Part shown: positions 33,404 to 42,725 of the stretch, piece after piece
How positions within the stretch are numbered: position 1 is the first letter of the stretch
Layout of the letters: every line of letters starts with the position of its first letter
Source: Deltaproteobacteria bacterium
Lineage (GTDB): Bacteria > Desulfobacterota > Dissulfuribacteria > Dissulfuribacterales > QOAL01
NCBI GenBank assembly: GCA_015493475.1
Contig: WGDC01000040.1
Location: 1-44,500 of the forward strand
Length of the DNA stretch: 44,500 bases
Direction of reading: 5' to 3'
The notes under the pieces: generated by a model
What the model saw: only the letters and a program-made list of their open reading frames with translations
Told to the model about the DNA's origin: nothing
Databases searched by the model: none
Made by a program: the position numbers and the translations under genes

Positions 33404-34339
33404 ATGCGTTTTTTGAAGATTTCTAAGATATCTACTCTTTCATTTTTGTGGCTTTTTTTTCTATCCTGTTCCGTCTGCTTTGCCGAAATAACCGTAACGG
33501 ACGATGCCGGAAACCGTATTACCCTGGCGGGCCCTGCAAAAAGAGTAGTAAGTCTCTACGGAGGCTCTACGGAAATAGTTTGTGCCATTGGCGCCTGTGC
33601 CAGCCTGGTGGGGGTTACGAAAAGGGATTCCTGGCCCCATGAGGTAAGGCGCAAGCCAAGGATCGGGACTCACATGAGACCGAATTTGGAATTGATACTC
33701 GGGCTGAAACCGGACCTTGTGCTGCAGGGATCGTCCAGGCCAGGGAGCCAAATGGTCGTGGAAAAGCTAAAAAAAATGGGTGTTAAGGTTGCTATATTCA
33801 ATCCTACAAGTTTTCAAGCCCTCTATTCCACCATAAATAGGATATCCTTGCTGTGTGGCCATGCAAGCGAGGGAAGGGAGCTCGTGGATGAAATGAAAAG
33901 GCGGATCAGGAATTGCGCAAAAAGATACCCCCTTAAAAAGAGGCCGAAGGTCATCTTTGAAGTAAGTTATCCGAGCCTGCTCTTCGCCGGCAAGAAAAAC
34001 ATGGTCAACGATATAATTGACAAGGCCGGCGGGCAAAACACGGTGACCAAGGCTAAGAAATTTGTAAGGTACAGCCTCGAGCAGATTATAGTGGATAACC
34101 CAGATGTTTACATAGTTCAGAAAGGCCCCATGAATCGTTCTGGCCTCTTACCTTCGCAGCGGCCTAATTTTAATGCCATTAAGGCAGTCAGGCAGAGACA
34201 TGTGCTTGTGGAGGACGAATTCCTGTTCTCTAGACCAGGGCCCAGGTCTGTGGAGGCTGTTGAGAAGCTGCGCAGATATCTGTACTCGTTATATGGGGCA
34301 CATGCAAAGGGGACCGGTGACGAAAAGGCAGGTAATTGA
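33404..34339 (+). CDS. BtuF-like periplasmic cobalamin/iron-complex binding protein
   Basis: A 311-residue ABC-transporter substrate-binding protein of the BtuF/FecB (PeripBP) class. A signal peptide ends near residue 27 (VCFA). The mature start ITVTDDAGNRITLAGPAKRVVSL is typical, followed by LELILGLKPDLVLQG and other family blocks. The ATG at 33404 follows AGGAG by 7 bases; an upstream TTG at 33389 would overlap the riboswitch terminator. Its position behind a cobalamin riboswitch supports vitamin B12 or a corrinoid as the ligand. No permease or ATPase gene (BtuC/BtuD) follows in the window; cobI does. Confidence 0.85.
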   Translation: MRFLKISKISTLSFLWLFFLSCSVCFAEITVTDDAGNRITLAGPAKRVVSLYGGSTEIVCAIGACASLVGVTKRDSWPHEVRRKPRIGTHMRPNLELILGLKPDLVLQGSSRPGSQMVVEKLKKMGVKVAIFNPTSFQALYSTINRISLLCGHASEGRELVDEMKRRIRNCAKRYPLKKRPKVIFEVSYPSLLFAGKKNMVNDIIDKAGGQNTVTKAKKFVRYSLEQIIVDNPDVYIVQKGPMNRSGLLPSQRPNFNAIKAVRQRHVLVEDEFLFSRPGPRSVEAVEKLRRYLYSLYGAHAKGTGDEKAGN

Positions 34340-35093
34340 GTTGGGCATTAATCTAAGGCTGAAAACCGGCACCCTTTATGCCGTGGGAGTGGGACCGGGA
34401 GATCCGGAGCTTTTGACAATCAAGGGACGCAGAGTACTTGAAGAGGTGAGCTGCGTTTTTAGCGCAACGTCCAAGGGGAGCAGACACAGCCTTGCCCTTG
34501 ATATTGCAAGCCCCTTCCTGAAAAGCGACGCGAAGGTCATTCCCCTTGTTTTTCCAATGGTCCGTGACAAAAAATTGTTGGAAAGGGCCTGGCAAGATGC
34601 TGCGAAAAAGGTGATAGAACCTCTCGGAAGAGGGGCGAATGTTGCATTTGTGACCCTCGGAGACCCATGTACATACTCGACTTTCACCTATCTTCACAGG
34701 ACACTGTTATCCATGGAGGACAGGTTGCATGTCGAGATTATACCGGGGATAACCTCCTTTCAGGCTGCGGCTGCACGTATTAAGACACCACTTTCAGAGG
34801 GAGAAGAATCCCTGTCGGTAGTTTCAGGAGCCAAGGGCAGTGCGGAAATAGAAAAGATTGCCAGTTGCACGGATAACCTTGTGATTATGAAGGCATACAG
34901 GCACTACAATAAGATTGTTAAGTGCTTAGAGAAACTAGGCCTTCTTGATAAGACCGTTGCGGTAAGACGGGTTGGACTCCAAGGGGAATCTGTTACGAGA
35001 AGGCTAAAGGAATGGAATGGCGACAAGGCGTCATATTTCACCCTGCTTCTTGCCAAGAAGGAGAATAGGGCAAGGAAACTGCACAACAGTTAA
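34317..35093 (+). CDS. cobI: Precorrin-2 C20-methyltransferase (CobI/CbiL)
   Basis: A SAM-dependent enzyme of corrin ring synthesis that methylates precorrin-2 or its cobalt form at C20. The opening GTLYAVGVGPGDPELLTIKG is diagnostic, VTLGDPCTYSTFTYL is the second signature, and IIPGITSFQAAAA the third. Protein length is 258 residues from GTG 34317, chosen because AAGGGG lies 6 bases upstream; TTG 34341 is an alternative. It overlaps the end of the btuF-like gene by 23 bases, so the two are translated together under the riboswitch. Its end overlaps recO convergently by four bases. Confidence 0.92.
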   Translation: MTKRQVIELGINLRLKTGTLYAVGVGPGDPELLTIKGRRVLEEVSCVFSATSKGSRHSLALDIASPFLKSDAKVIPLVFPMVRDKKLLERAWQDAAKKVIEPLGRGANVAFVTLGDPCTYSTFTYLHRTLLSMEDRLHVEIIPGITSFQAAAARIKTPLSEGEESLSVVSGAKGSAEIEKIASCTDNLVIMKAYRHYNKIVKCLEKLGLLDKTVAVRRVGLQGESVTRRLKEWNGDKASYFTLLLAKKENRARKLHNS

Positions 35094-35857
35094 CCGACCT
35101 TGCAAAGGGGCGGCAGTTTTCCTGCAAGCTGGTATGCCTTCGGCTCTCTTTCGAGGACGTTACTGTGTACAGCCTTTAAGTACGACCATGCCTCGCGGGT
35201 TACCTCCCTGTTTATTCTTAGCCTGAAAATCTTATCTATGGATTGGCCCTGCCAGAAATCCATGGATTTAAGGGTTGGCATACCTACATCGTGTTTGCCC
35301 TTGGAGCTACTGCACCCCGGACAGAAAACCTGGCCTGTGCCCGGATCATATTCAGCCCTCTTGCCAGATAACTCCTGCCTGCAACCGTGACAGGTGATCA
35401 GGGAAGGGAGAAACCCGCAGGCCCTCAGGAGCCGCGTTTTAAAGATGAGCGTGCACAAAACACAATCCCTGCCGTTTTCAATGCCTTCGAGATACCACAT
35501 GAGAAGCCTGTAAATCTCTTTCTCCGCTTGGCGTTCCCTGCACCAAAGGTCTATAAGCTCGAGACACAGGGAAGCCATGACAAAGCAGGTGTAATTCGTT
35601 CTTAGGGATTCAAACCCCTTTTTTAGTGAACCGCTTTCAAGGAAGAAAAGGCCGGTCTTTGATGGCTCCCTGACGACCGCGTCTATGCTTGAAAATGGCT
35701 CCAGCACGTTCATAAATCTCTTTCTGCTTTTTCTAGCGCCCTTTGCAATGCATCTTATCTTGCCTTTTTGAAGGGTCAGGAGGTTTACGAGAAGATCACT
35801 TTCTCCAGTGGCAACGGTACCGATTACGATGGACTGAAGCAGATGTTTATTGAACAT
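35090..35857 (-). CDS. recO: DNA repair protein RecO
   Basis: A 255-residue protein of the RecFOR recombinational repair pathway, which helps load RecA onto SSB-coated DNA. The N-terminal OB-fold has IVIGTVATGESDLLVNLLT and GKIRCIAKGARKSRKRFMNVLEPFS, and the C-terminal part contains a zinc-binding CHGC...CPGC pair. The length is near the usual 240-260. It starts 41 bases after the RodZ-like gene stop, last in the mfd-surA-HTH-recO order. Its stop overlaps that of cobI by four bases on the opposite strand. Confidence 0.93.
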   Translation of the reverse strand: MFNKHLLQSIVIGTVATGESDLLVNLLTLQKGKIRCIAKGARKSRKRFMNVLEPFSSIDAVVREPSKTGLFFLESGSLKKGFESLRTNYTCFVMASLCLELIDLWCRERQAEKEIYRLLMWYLEGIENGRDCVLCTLIFKTRLLRACGFLPSLITCHGCRQELSGKRAEYDPGTGQVFCPGCSSSKGKHDVGMPTLKSMDFWQGQSIDKIFRLRINREVTREAWSYLKAVHSNVLEREPKAYQLAGKLPPLCKVG

Positions 35858-35898
35858 GCCAAAACGGCTGATGCTGACAGGCGGACAGATGCGATTTT

Positions 35899-36477
35899 TT
35901 ACCTGCCCTTGCCATCTGCATCAGGGATCGCGGTAGTATTTGTCTCCTGTTCAAGAAGTATTTTCGGGCCGGAAACATGCTTTTTTAAGGTGACGGAGTC
36001 GTTTGAGCTGCCTTCTACCTGTCTTGGAGCTTCCACAGTCATGTTTGAGCTTGGCACAGGGGACAGGATGAAGGTGTTGACTTTTGGGGAAAAGAAAAAA
36101 TAGTAAAGCCCGGCAGCGACAAGAAGAAGCAGGATGATGCCTATGGCTATGCCCAAGAAGCGTCCCGCGTCCCTATTGCCCACATCAATGGAAGTAGCAG
36201 TTACCATTTCGGGCTGCTTGGCCCCTGAAACGGCCTGTCCCTTCAGGTCCTCCTCAAGCCTCATGATGGCTTCTTCCGGATCGAGACCTATGTATTCAGC
36301 ATAGTTCCTGATAAATCCCCTGACGAACACTTCTGCAGGCAGACCATCAAACTTGTTTTCCTCAATAAGCCTTAACCTGCTTATGGAGATCTTCGTCCCG
36401 TCAGCCACTTCCTGTATGGAAATCTGCCTAAGCTGCCTTTCTTTTTTCAGGTATTCGCCTACTGTTTCCTTTGACAT
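35899..36477 (-). CDS. RodZ-like HTH and transmembrane protein
   Basis: A protein of about 192 residues. The N-terminal HTH_25-type domain is clear (VGEYLKKERQLRQISIQEVADGTKISISRLRLIEEN, then AEVFVRGFIRNYAEYIGLDPEE), and one transmembrane helix follows (FLGIAIGIILLLLVAAGLYYFFF). Only a short periplasmic tail comes after it, lacking the DUF4115 domain of full RodZ. RodZ links the MreB cytoskeleton to the membrane; whether this short form does so is unknown. ATG 36477 is preferred because it lies 32 bases beyond the surA-like stop and has AGGA upstream; the frame is open to 36558 but that part overlaps surA. Confidence 0.8.
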   Translation of the reverse strand: MSKETVGEYLKKERQLRQISIQEVADGTKISISRLRLIEENKFDGLPAEVFVRGFIRNYAEYIGLDPEEAIMRLEEDLKGQAVSGAKQPEMVTATSIDVGNRDAGRFLGIAIGIILLLLVAAGLYYFFFSPKVNTFILSPVPSSNMTVEAPRQVEGSSNDSVTLKKHVSGPKILLEQETNTTAIPDADGKGR

Positions 36478-36509
36478 GGGTTTAGGTCCTGTTTTTTTGG
36501 TAGAGGCCC

Positions 36510-37499
36510 CTACAAAAGTATTCTTATAGTCGATTTGGATCTTAGTTCGTTTAACCAATCCTGGAAACGCTCGTTGATTTCCTGGTTATACAATTTCCTA
36601 CGAACCTGTTCCATGGTGTCGGGGTCCACCTGCTCATCCTTTTCACTTGATATGCCAGCAAGATGCAATATTTCGAAGCCTACGGGTGTCTCGAGCACGC
36701 CTGAATGCTCACCGGGTGAAAGTTTCTTGACGGCTTCCTTGATATATGGGGCCATTTCATCGAGGCTGAATACACCAAGTCTGGTATCTTTTGCAACAGG
36801 CGTATCACTTGAGTAGCGCCTGGCCGCCTCCTCGAAAGACATGCCATCATCAAGGGCCCTTAGCGCTTCTTCGGCCCTTTCCCGAGCGGCATCCTTATCT
36901 GAAGCCGAATCGCTCTTAGGCACTACGCATATATGGTCAAGGATGTAAAAAGGGCCTGCATATCCCGTGGTGCCCTTCTGTTTCCTGATATAGTCCTTCA
37001 CCATCTCATCAGTGATGACGATCTTTGATTTAACCTCAGCGTTCAGGAGCTGAAGCCTCTGTATCTGGGTGGCTATCTGTTTCTTGTACTGTTCAATGGA
37101 TATCCCTTCCTTTTTTAGTTTCTCCTCGAATTCCTGCATAGATATCCCGTTGCTTCTGCATAAATTGTCAATGGCAGTTTTCACCTCTTCATCGCTGACC
37201 TTTATACCAAGCTTCTTTATCTCCTGCTCCACGAGATAATCATCTATCATCTGAGGAAGGATCTGGGCGTATATTTTTTGTTTCATTTGTGCCCTTTTTT
37301 CTGAAGACATGTCAGGAGTGAGGTACCTGTCAAGAATTGGTGCCGCCCTCTTTTCAAGCTCGGAAAGGGTAATGACCTTGCCATTTACCACAGCCACTAT
37401 CCTGTCCACGATAACCGCTCTCGCCCTGGGAACCCCCACTGAAAGCGCAGCGGTGACCGCAAGAAAAAGACCGAAAACAATCAAGTTAATGCGCATCAT
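36510..37499 (-). CDS. SurA/PpiC-type peptidyl-prolyl isomerase and periplasmic chaperone
   Basis: A 329-residue exported protein. A signal peptide (residues about 3-27, cleavage after ARA) is followed by the SurA N-terminal domain (VDRIVAVVNGKVITLSELEKR) and one parvulin domain (about 170-270, with FEEAARRYSSDTPVAKD and LGVFSLDEMAPYI). SurA of E. coli has two parvulin domains, so this is the single-parvulin form common in other phyla. It assists outer-membrane protein folding. The start lies 65 bases after mfd. Confidence 0.87.
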   Translation of the reverse strand: MMRINLIVFGLFLAVTAALSVGVPRARAVIVDRIVAVVNGKVITLSELEKRAAPILDRYLTPDMSSEKRAQMKQKIYAQILPQMIDDYLVEQEIKKLGIKVSDEEVKTAIDNLCRSNGISMQEFEEKLKKEGISIEQYKKQIATQIQRLQLLNAEVKSKIVITDEMVKDYIRKQKGTTGYAGPFYILDHICVVPKSDSASDKDAARERAEEALRALDDGMSFEEAARRYSSDTPVAKDTRLGVFSLDEMAPYIKEAVKKLSPGEHSGVLETPVGFEILHLAGISSEKDEQVDPDTMEQVRRKLYNQEINERFQDWLNELRSKSTIRILL

Positions 37500-37564
37500 C
37501 TTCCTTTTTGAACTGCCAGATGTTGATTTAGACTTAGAAAAAAGATAACATAAAACATAGAACC

Positions 37565-40500
37565 TTACTTAGTAAGTTTGATCAATTCTTTCAATACCAG
37601 AATGGTCTCTTTTAGAAAACCGTTGGCTTCCACACCTTTCGGATTCATCCTGAACAACACCCTTTCCCCGGGAAGAAGTTTCAATTTGCCGTCTCCCTGG
37701 ATAAGCCTGATGAATCCGTCGCTGTTGGTGGGCCCCTCTGCGCCGAATGAAAGGGTCAGCCTTGGCGACTCCTTGGTAGCGCCGTCTAGCCTCACGCAGT
37801 TGAGCTTTCTAAGCAGGGCCTTGATCACCATTATGTCGAGGAGGTTACACACCTCTTCCGGCACATAGCCGAACCTGTCCTCGAGTTCCTTCATTGTCTT
37901 TACCCTGTCAGCCTCTGATTCAATTTCAGAAAACCTCCTGTAGAGCTCGAGGCGCTGACCAATGTCCGGCGCGTATTCCTCTGGAACGAATGCGGCAACA
38001 GACAGATTAACCTCGGGCTCTGGTCTTTCCGTTATCTTGTTTCCCTTGATATCCTCTATTGCCTCTTTTAGAAGCTCAAGGTACAAGTCATAGCCAACCT
38101 CAGAAATCTGGCCTGCCTGGGCGACCCCGAGAAGATTGCCCGCACCTCTTATCTTCAGATCATGCATAGCAAGGTTCATTCCTGCTCCAAGCTCGCTTGT
38201 CTCCATTATGGCCTTCAGACGCAGTGACGCATCCCTGGTCATGAACTCGAGACTTGGCACGAACAGATACGCAAAGGCCTGCAGGTTGCTACGGCCGACC
38301 CTGCCCCTTAACTGGTAAAGATCCGCGATGCCGAGGCGATCCGCCCTATTTATAATCAGGGTATTGGCGGCAGGAATGTCAAGGCCCGACTCGATAATCG
38401 TAGTGCAAACCAGACAGTCTATTTCCCCCCTGACAAATCTGATCATCTTTTCCTCGAGCTCCGCCGGGTCCATTTGTCCATGGGCTACGTCTATCCTGGC
38501 CTTTTGCACAAGCGAGGCTATGTGTTCTGTAACCCTGTATATTCCCTTAACCCTGTTATGCACGAAAAAGACCTGGCCTCCCCTGTCGATTTCTCTGTAG
38601 ATGGCGTCTCTTACGATCGAGTCGTCGTACTCGGCAAGAAAGGTCTTTACGGCAACGCGTCCACGAGGCGGTATCTCAATGGTGGAAAGGTCTCTTATCC
38701 CGAGAAGTGAGAGCTGAAGTGTCCTGGGAATGGGCGTTGCCGTCAGGCTCAGACAATTTATGTCCCTAGCGAGAAGCTTCAGTTTCTCCTTATGCTTCAC
38801 GCCGAAACGGTGTTCCTCGTCTATGATTATTAGGCCAAGCCTTCGGAAGATGATATCGCTTTGAAGGAGCCTGTGGGTTCCAATGAGGATATCAATTTTT
38901 CCGCTTCTGACCCGAGAGATGATGTTGCGCTGTTCCGCCCTAGATTTCATCCGGCTAAGCCCCGCGATGGTCACCGGGAAATCCCTGAACCTCTCCATGA
39001 AGGTCCTTTCGTGCTGTTCCGCAAGCAGGGTGGTGGGGACAAGGACGGCAACCTGGTACCCGTTTTCCACCGCGAGAAATGCGGCCCGCATTGCCACCTC
39101 TGTCTTGCCAAAGCCCACGTCTCCGCAGAGGAGCCTGTCCATGGGATAATCCGCTGAGAGATCCTCAGTGATGTCCCTTATAGCCTCCACCTGGTCCATG
39201 GTCTCCTCGTAGGGGAATGCGGCCTCAAACTGCCTGTACATCTCGTCAGGCCCCCTGAACGACAGACCTTCTTTAACCTTTCTGAGGGCATAAAGCTCGA
39301 CCAGCTCGTGCGCCACCTCCTTAATAGCCTTTTTTACCTTGGTCTTTCTTGCTATCCAGGATCGCCCGCCAAGCCTGTCAAGTCTGGGTTCACGCCCTTC
39401 AAGCCCCACGTACTTCTGAAGAAGGCCGAGTCTGTCCACGGGCACATATAACTTGTCGCCTCCCCTATACTCGAGAAGCACAAATTCCGATTCCAAACCC
39501 GCTGCATTCATGCGGACAAGGCCAAGATACCTGCCTATGCCCTTGTCCCTGTGAACCGATAGGTCACCAGGGACCATTTCGCTAAGGGAAAGGGGGGTTG
39601 TCTCCTTATTTTTTGGCTTTTTCCCCTTGCCCGGACCGGCAGATACCCTAAAAAGACAGTGATCAGGTATAAATATCTCGTTTGTATCGTTAAGCAGGAA
39701 CGCCTCCTCCACGTAACCCTTCGCAAGGAAGAGCCCCCCATGATGATTTTCGTCCGGCGTGGAAAAAGACGTGTCCGTAACCTGGAAGTCCTGCCCGTAA
39801 TGCTCTATAAGCCCCGATAGTCTTTGAATGCCTGAATCGGAATCTGATAATACCCAGGTATTTCTTCCCTCTTTAAGCCATTCGTTGATTTTATGAAAAA
39901 AAGGACCAAACAGTTCTGCCCTTGAATCCGCCACTGAGGTAAAAAGGGACGGCTCCAATGTCCTTGAATCAATCTCTACAACCTCCCCGCACTTTCCAAG
40001 AAACATCGACACCGGCTCGGACGTGTGGGAAATAACAGGTGGAGGGTTAAGAAAAATACGCATGACGCCCTGCAGACCATCTGAAATTTCCCTCATGTCC
40101 TGTCTGAAGGATTCTATTACAGGCAAGAGCCTTCCCTTGTTGACCTGAGACAGATAAGAGTCGTCCATTCGTTGCAGCGTTTCAACTATAGAGGTTGCAA
40201 TGGCAAGGGGTGACTCCAAAACGATAAGGGCGTCTTGCGCCAAGAAGTCAAAAACCGACCACAAACGGTCATATAAAAAGGGCATTAAGGCTAGACTACC
40301 CTCTGCCTGGCGTCGGCTTTCAAGGCTATGAAGTACCTGGGCTACCTGCGCCCCGCTCCAGTCTGACTTTGCAGCCCCGGAGACGATCTTGTTCCTGGCC
40401 CTTTCTACCAGTATATCGGAAAGAATGCTTTCCGCTGCCGGGAGCAACACCACCTCTTTTCTCCTGCCGGCCGTCCGCTGGGTCTCAATGTCAAAAAGCC

Positions 40501-41083
40501 TTATCTCTTCAACGATCTCGTCAAATAAAACAAGTCTGATGGGCCAGCCGAAACCTGGAGAAAATATATCTATTACCTCACCCCGCACGGAAAAATGGCC
40601 CGGATGTAATACCTTGGGCATCCGCTCGTAACCCGTTTCCACAAGCCATTTTAAAAACGCTTCTCGGTCAAGCTCCTCCTCTTCCATCACAAGTTCCGCA
40701 TGTTTTCTTATCTCGTCTCCTGGAATGAATCTGTCAATCAGGACAGAGGGACCGCCCACGACAATCTCTTTGGTGCCTTCCATGAGATCATGGAGTATTT
40801 CTATCCGTTTTGAACCCGTTTCAGCAGCAGGGACAAGAGGCAGGAATCCGAAATGCTCGTATGAAGGTAGCACCCTTGCCGGATTACCTGAAAAGAATGA
40901 AAGTTCCAGCATCCTATTTTCTGCAAGTGCCTTTTCTGACACAATCCAAAGCACCTGCCTGTTCTTTTCTCTCAGGGCACCTGAAATTAGGCGAGAACAG
41001 GCTGAAATAGAGCCGCTGCTTATTGATAGACACCTGTAGCTATCTGTCAATTTGTCTAAGAGGCTGATAGTATTAAACACCAT
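37565..41083 (-). CDS. mfd: Transcription-repair coupling factor Mfd
   Basis: A 1172-residue DNA translocase that removes stalled RNA polymerase at lesions and recruits UvrA. The UvrB-like N-terminal region (residues 1 to about 330), the RNA polymerase-interaction domain (GDLSVHRDKGIGRYLG, near 511), and the RecG-like helicase part are all visible: Walker A GDVGFGKTEVAMRAAF (about 650-665), DEEHRFGV, SLTATPIPRTL, and QLRGRVGRS. The TRCF C-terminal domain follows. Length matches E. coli Mfd (1148). It is followed by the surA-like gene. Confidence 0.97.
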   Translation of the reverse strand: MVFNTISLLDKLTDSYRCLSISSGSISACSRLISGALREKNRQVLWIVSEKALAENRMLELSFFSGNPARVLPSYEHFGFLPLVPAAETGSKRIEILHDLMEGTKEIVVGGPSVLIDRFIPGDEIRKHAELVMEEEELDREAFLKWLVETGYERMPKVLHPGHFSVRGEVIDIFSPGFGWPIRLVLFDEIVEEIRLFDIETQRTAGRRKEVVLLPAAESILSDILVERARNKIVSGAAKSDWSGAQVAQVLHSLESRRQAEGSLALMPFLYDRLWSVFDFLAQDALIVLESPLAIATSIVETLQRMDDSYLSQVNKGRLLPVIESFRQDMREISDGLQGVMRIFLNPPPVISHTSEPVSMFLGKCGEVVEIDSRTLEPSLFTSVADSRAELFGPFFHKINEWLKEGRNTWVLSDSDSGIQRLSGLIEHYGQDFQVTDTSFSTPDENHHGGLFLAKGYVEEAFLLNDTNEIFIPDHCLFRVSAGPGKGKKPKNKETTPLSLSEMVPGDLSVHRDKGIGRYLGLVRMNAAGLESEFVLLEYRGGDKLYVPVDRLGLLQKYVGLEGREPRLDRLGGRSWIARKTKVKKAIKEVAHELVELYALRKVKEGLSFRGPDEMYRQFEAAFPYEETMDQVEAIRDITEDLSADYPMDRLLCGDVGFGKTEVAMRAAFLAVENGYQVAVLVPTTLLAEQHERTFMERFRDFPVTIAGLSRMKSRAEQRNIISRVRSGKIDILIGTHRLLQSDIIFRRLGLIIIDEEHRFGVKHKEKLKLLARDINCLSLTATPIPRTLQLSLLGIRDLSTIEIPPRGRVAVKTFLAEYDDSIVRDAIYREIDRGGQVFFVHNRVKGIYRVTEHIASLVQKARIDVAHGQMDPAELEEKMIRFVRGEIDCLVCTTIIESGLDIPAANTLIINRADRLGIADLYQLRGRVGRSNLQAFAYLFVPSLEFMTRDASLRLKAIMETSELGAGMNLAMHDLKIRGAGNLLGVAQAGQISEVGYDLYLELLKEAIEDIKGNKITERPEPEVNLSVAAFVPEEYAPDIGQRLELYRRFSEIESEADRVKTMKELEDRFGYVPEEVCNLLDIMVIKALLRKLNCVRLDGATKESPRLTLSFGAEGPTNSDGFIRLIQGDGKLKLLPGERVLFRMNPKGVEANGFLKETILVLKELIKLTK

Positions 41084-41122
41084 GTTCGTGGCTCAACTAT
41101 CCGTGAATCACAATCAATAAGA

Positions 41123-41737
41123 TCAGGAAAGGAGGGCCTTGGATATCCTCAGAAGGGTTATTTTTACAAGTTTTTCTGTACGCCGGAGCAAGCCGCTCTT
41201 CAAATAATCGGCCGCTAAGCCGTGCCTTGTCCAGGATGCGACAATTTCCCGGGATAATATGAGGGAAGGTTCCATTTCTTCAATGCTTTTAACAATAGGC
41301 GTAACCAGTTCCCGTTCAACCTGTTCGTATTCCTTTTGGAAAATGCATGAGAAATACTCGTATTCCGTGCCGGCTGGAGCCCTGTCGAAAATGGATTCAA
41401 AGAAACTGGCGCATATACCGCTTTTAAGTCTGGTTAGAAGGAAGGTAAAATCAGGGATGCTCGCAAAAAGGGGATCATGCCGACTGAGGGCAAGACAGCA
41501 GTAGATTACATCCTTGGCGAGACGAACCGGATCCATGTCAGGGTCGCGGTCACCATCAGGAACGCTGTCCTGAAGGTAAGTCATGATATCCTCAACACCG
41601 TTCATAACCAGGGTCACTATAAATACTGACTCCTGGTCCATGACGGCACTTTTCCACCCTTTCCGGCTTCCATTGATAGACGAACGCCGTTTTTCCCCTT
41701 CCCTGTCTTGAAGATTGTTTTTACGCGATGCTGCCAT
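41123..41737 (-). CDS. Hypothetical protein upstream of mfd
   Basis: A 204-residue, helical, apparently cytoplasmic protein that I do not recognise. A basic, Ser/Arg-rich N-terminus (about 30 residues) precedes a helical part with a cluster of acidic residues (DSVPDGDRDPDMDP near 60-73) and a C-terminal basic helix. ATG 41737 is used; a TTG two codons upstream is possible. There is no Shine-Dalgarno sequence near it, but a TTGACA-containing promoter lies about 50 bases upstream. It ends 39 bases before the mfd start, so the two may be cotranscribed. Confidence 0.6.
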   Translation of the reverse strand: MAASRKNNLQDREGEKRRSSINGSRKGWKSAVMDQESVFIVTLVMNGVEDIMTYLQDSVPDGDRDPDMDPVRLAKDVIYCCLALSRHDPLFASIPDFTFLLTRLKSGICASFFESIFDRAPAGTEYEYFSCIFQKEYEQVERELVTPIVKSIEEMEPSLILSREIVASWTRHGLAADYLKSGLLRRTEKLVKITLLRISKALLS

Positions 41738-41763
41738 AATCAAAGGTTAACACTTTCTCTGAA

Positions 41764-41793
41764 AGATTACGCTGTCTTGTCTTGTAATGTCAA
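41764..41793 (-). promoter_or_regulatory. Candidate sigma-70 promoter
   Basis: On the minus strand TTGACA (41788-41793) is followed after 18 bases by TAATCT (41764-41769), about 26 bases before the ATG at 41737. The -35 is perfect, the -10 weak. It would drive the unknown gene and possibly mfd, surA-like, HTH and recO. Confidence 0.45.
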
Positions 41794-41871
41794 GAAATAG
41801 AAGAAATGAAATGAAAAAAATATGGAAAAGTGGGAAAGGCATTGGGGGAGAGTGCCTCAGACATGGGAAAT

Positions 41872-42723
41872 TCAAGCAAGCCGTCCATGAAACTTGCCCG
41901 TTTTGCCAAGGGTGTTTGACAAAAAGATAAAATGTTCAAGGGAAATATCCCCAGCCCTGCTCGAGGGGTCTATACCTACATTTTTCAGAATTTCTGCCAT
42001 ATCCTTTTTGGGTATCTTCAACTGGTGAGAAAGGCTGTTTGTTATCTTTTTTCTCCGCTGGGAAAAGGCCGCCTTGACCACCCTTAAAAAGGTATGAAAA
42101 CACTTGGTACAGGGCCCCGCTTTTTTCCTTTCAAAAAGCACAACGGATGATACGACCTTTGGCCTTGGCCTGAAGAGATTCGGGGAAATATCCATGACCT
42201 TTTTTACGTCAAAAAAATACTGGGCAACAAGGCTGAGCACCCCGTAAGTCTTTCTTGAACATGAAGAGGTTATTCTTTCGGCCACTTCCTTCTGGAAAAG
42301 AAATAAAGCAGCAGGGATAACTTCTTGTTCCGCGCAGAGCTTGAATACGATCTGGGATGAAATGTTGTATGGAAGATTTCCTGCCAGGACGGCCTTTCTG
42401 CATCCCATGTCCTTAATAATTGAAACAAACGAGACCTCTAATACATCTTTGTGAATTAGTCGGCAGTTCTCTGGCAGATGACCTTGGTGATATAGCCATT
42501 CAATAAGCCGGTCATCCTTTTCAATAGTTACGACACTTTGAAACCGGCCGCAAAGTAGCTTGGTAAGGTGGCCGGTCCCGGTGCCTATCTCGATGACAAG
42601 CCCTGAAGAGCCTGATGGTAAAAAGGAAACAATCCTGTTTAGCGCCGTTTTATCCAGCAAGAAGTTTTGCCCGAGACTCTTCCTCGCGGGAGGAATGTCC
42701 ACCTTATTAGAAAACGGATCCAA
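41872..42723 (-). CDS. rsmA: 16S rRNA dimethyladenosine transferase RsmA (KsgA)
   Basis: A SAM-dependent enzyme that dimethylates two adjacent adenines in helix 45 of 16S rRNA. Family signatures are RKSLGQNFLLD, VIEIGTGTGHLTKLL, and GNLPYNISSQIVFK (NLPY motif). The frame is open to 42993, but the extra part overlaps the DUF2062 gene and is not family-like. The TTG at 42723 lies 2 bases after that gene's stop; a GTG at 42702 is an alternative, and neither has a strong ribosome site, so translation is probably coupled to the gene upstream. The product is about 283 residues, as expected. Confidence 0.93.
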   Translation of the reverse strand: MDPFSNKVDIPPARKSLGQNFLLDKTALNRIVSFLPSGSSGLVIEIGTGTGHLTKLLCGRFQSVVTIEKDDRLIEWLYHQGHLPENCRLIHKDVLEVSFVSIIKDMGCRKAVLAGNLPYNISSQIVFKLCAEQEVIPAALFLFQKEVAERITSSCSRKTYGVLSLVAQYFFDVKKVMDISPNLFRPRPKVVSSVVLFERKKAGPCTKCFHTFLRVVKAAFSQRRKKITNSLSHQLKIPKKDMAEILKNVGIDPSSRAGDISLEHFIFLSNTLGKTGKFHGRLA

Positions 42724-42725
42724 TG

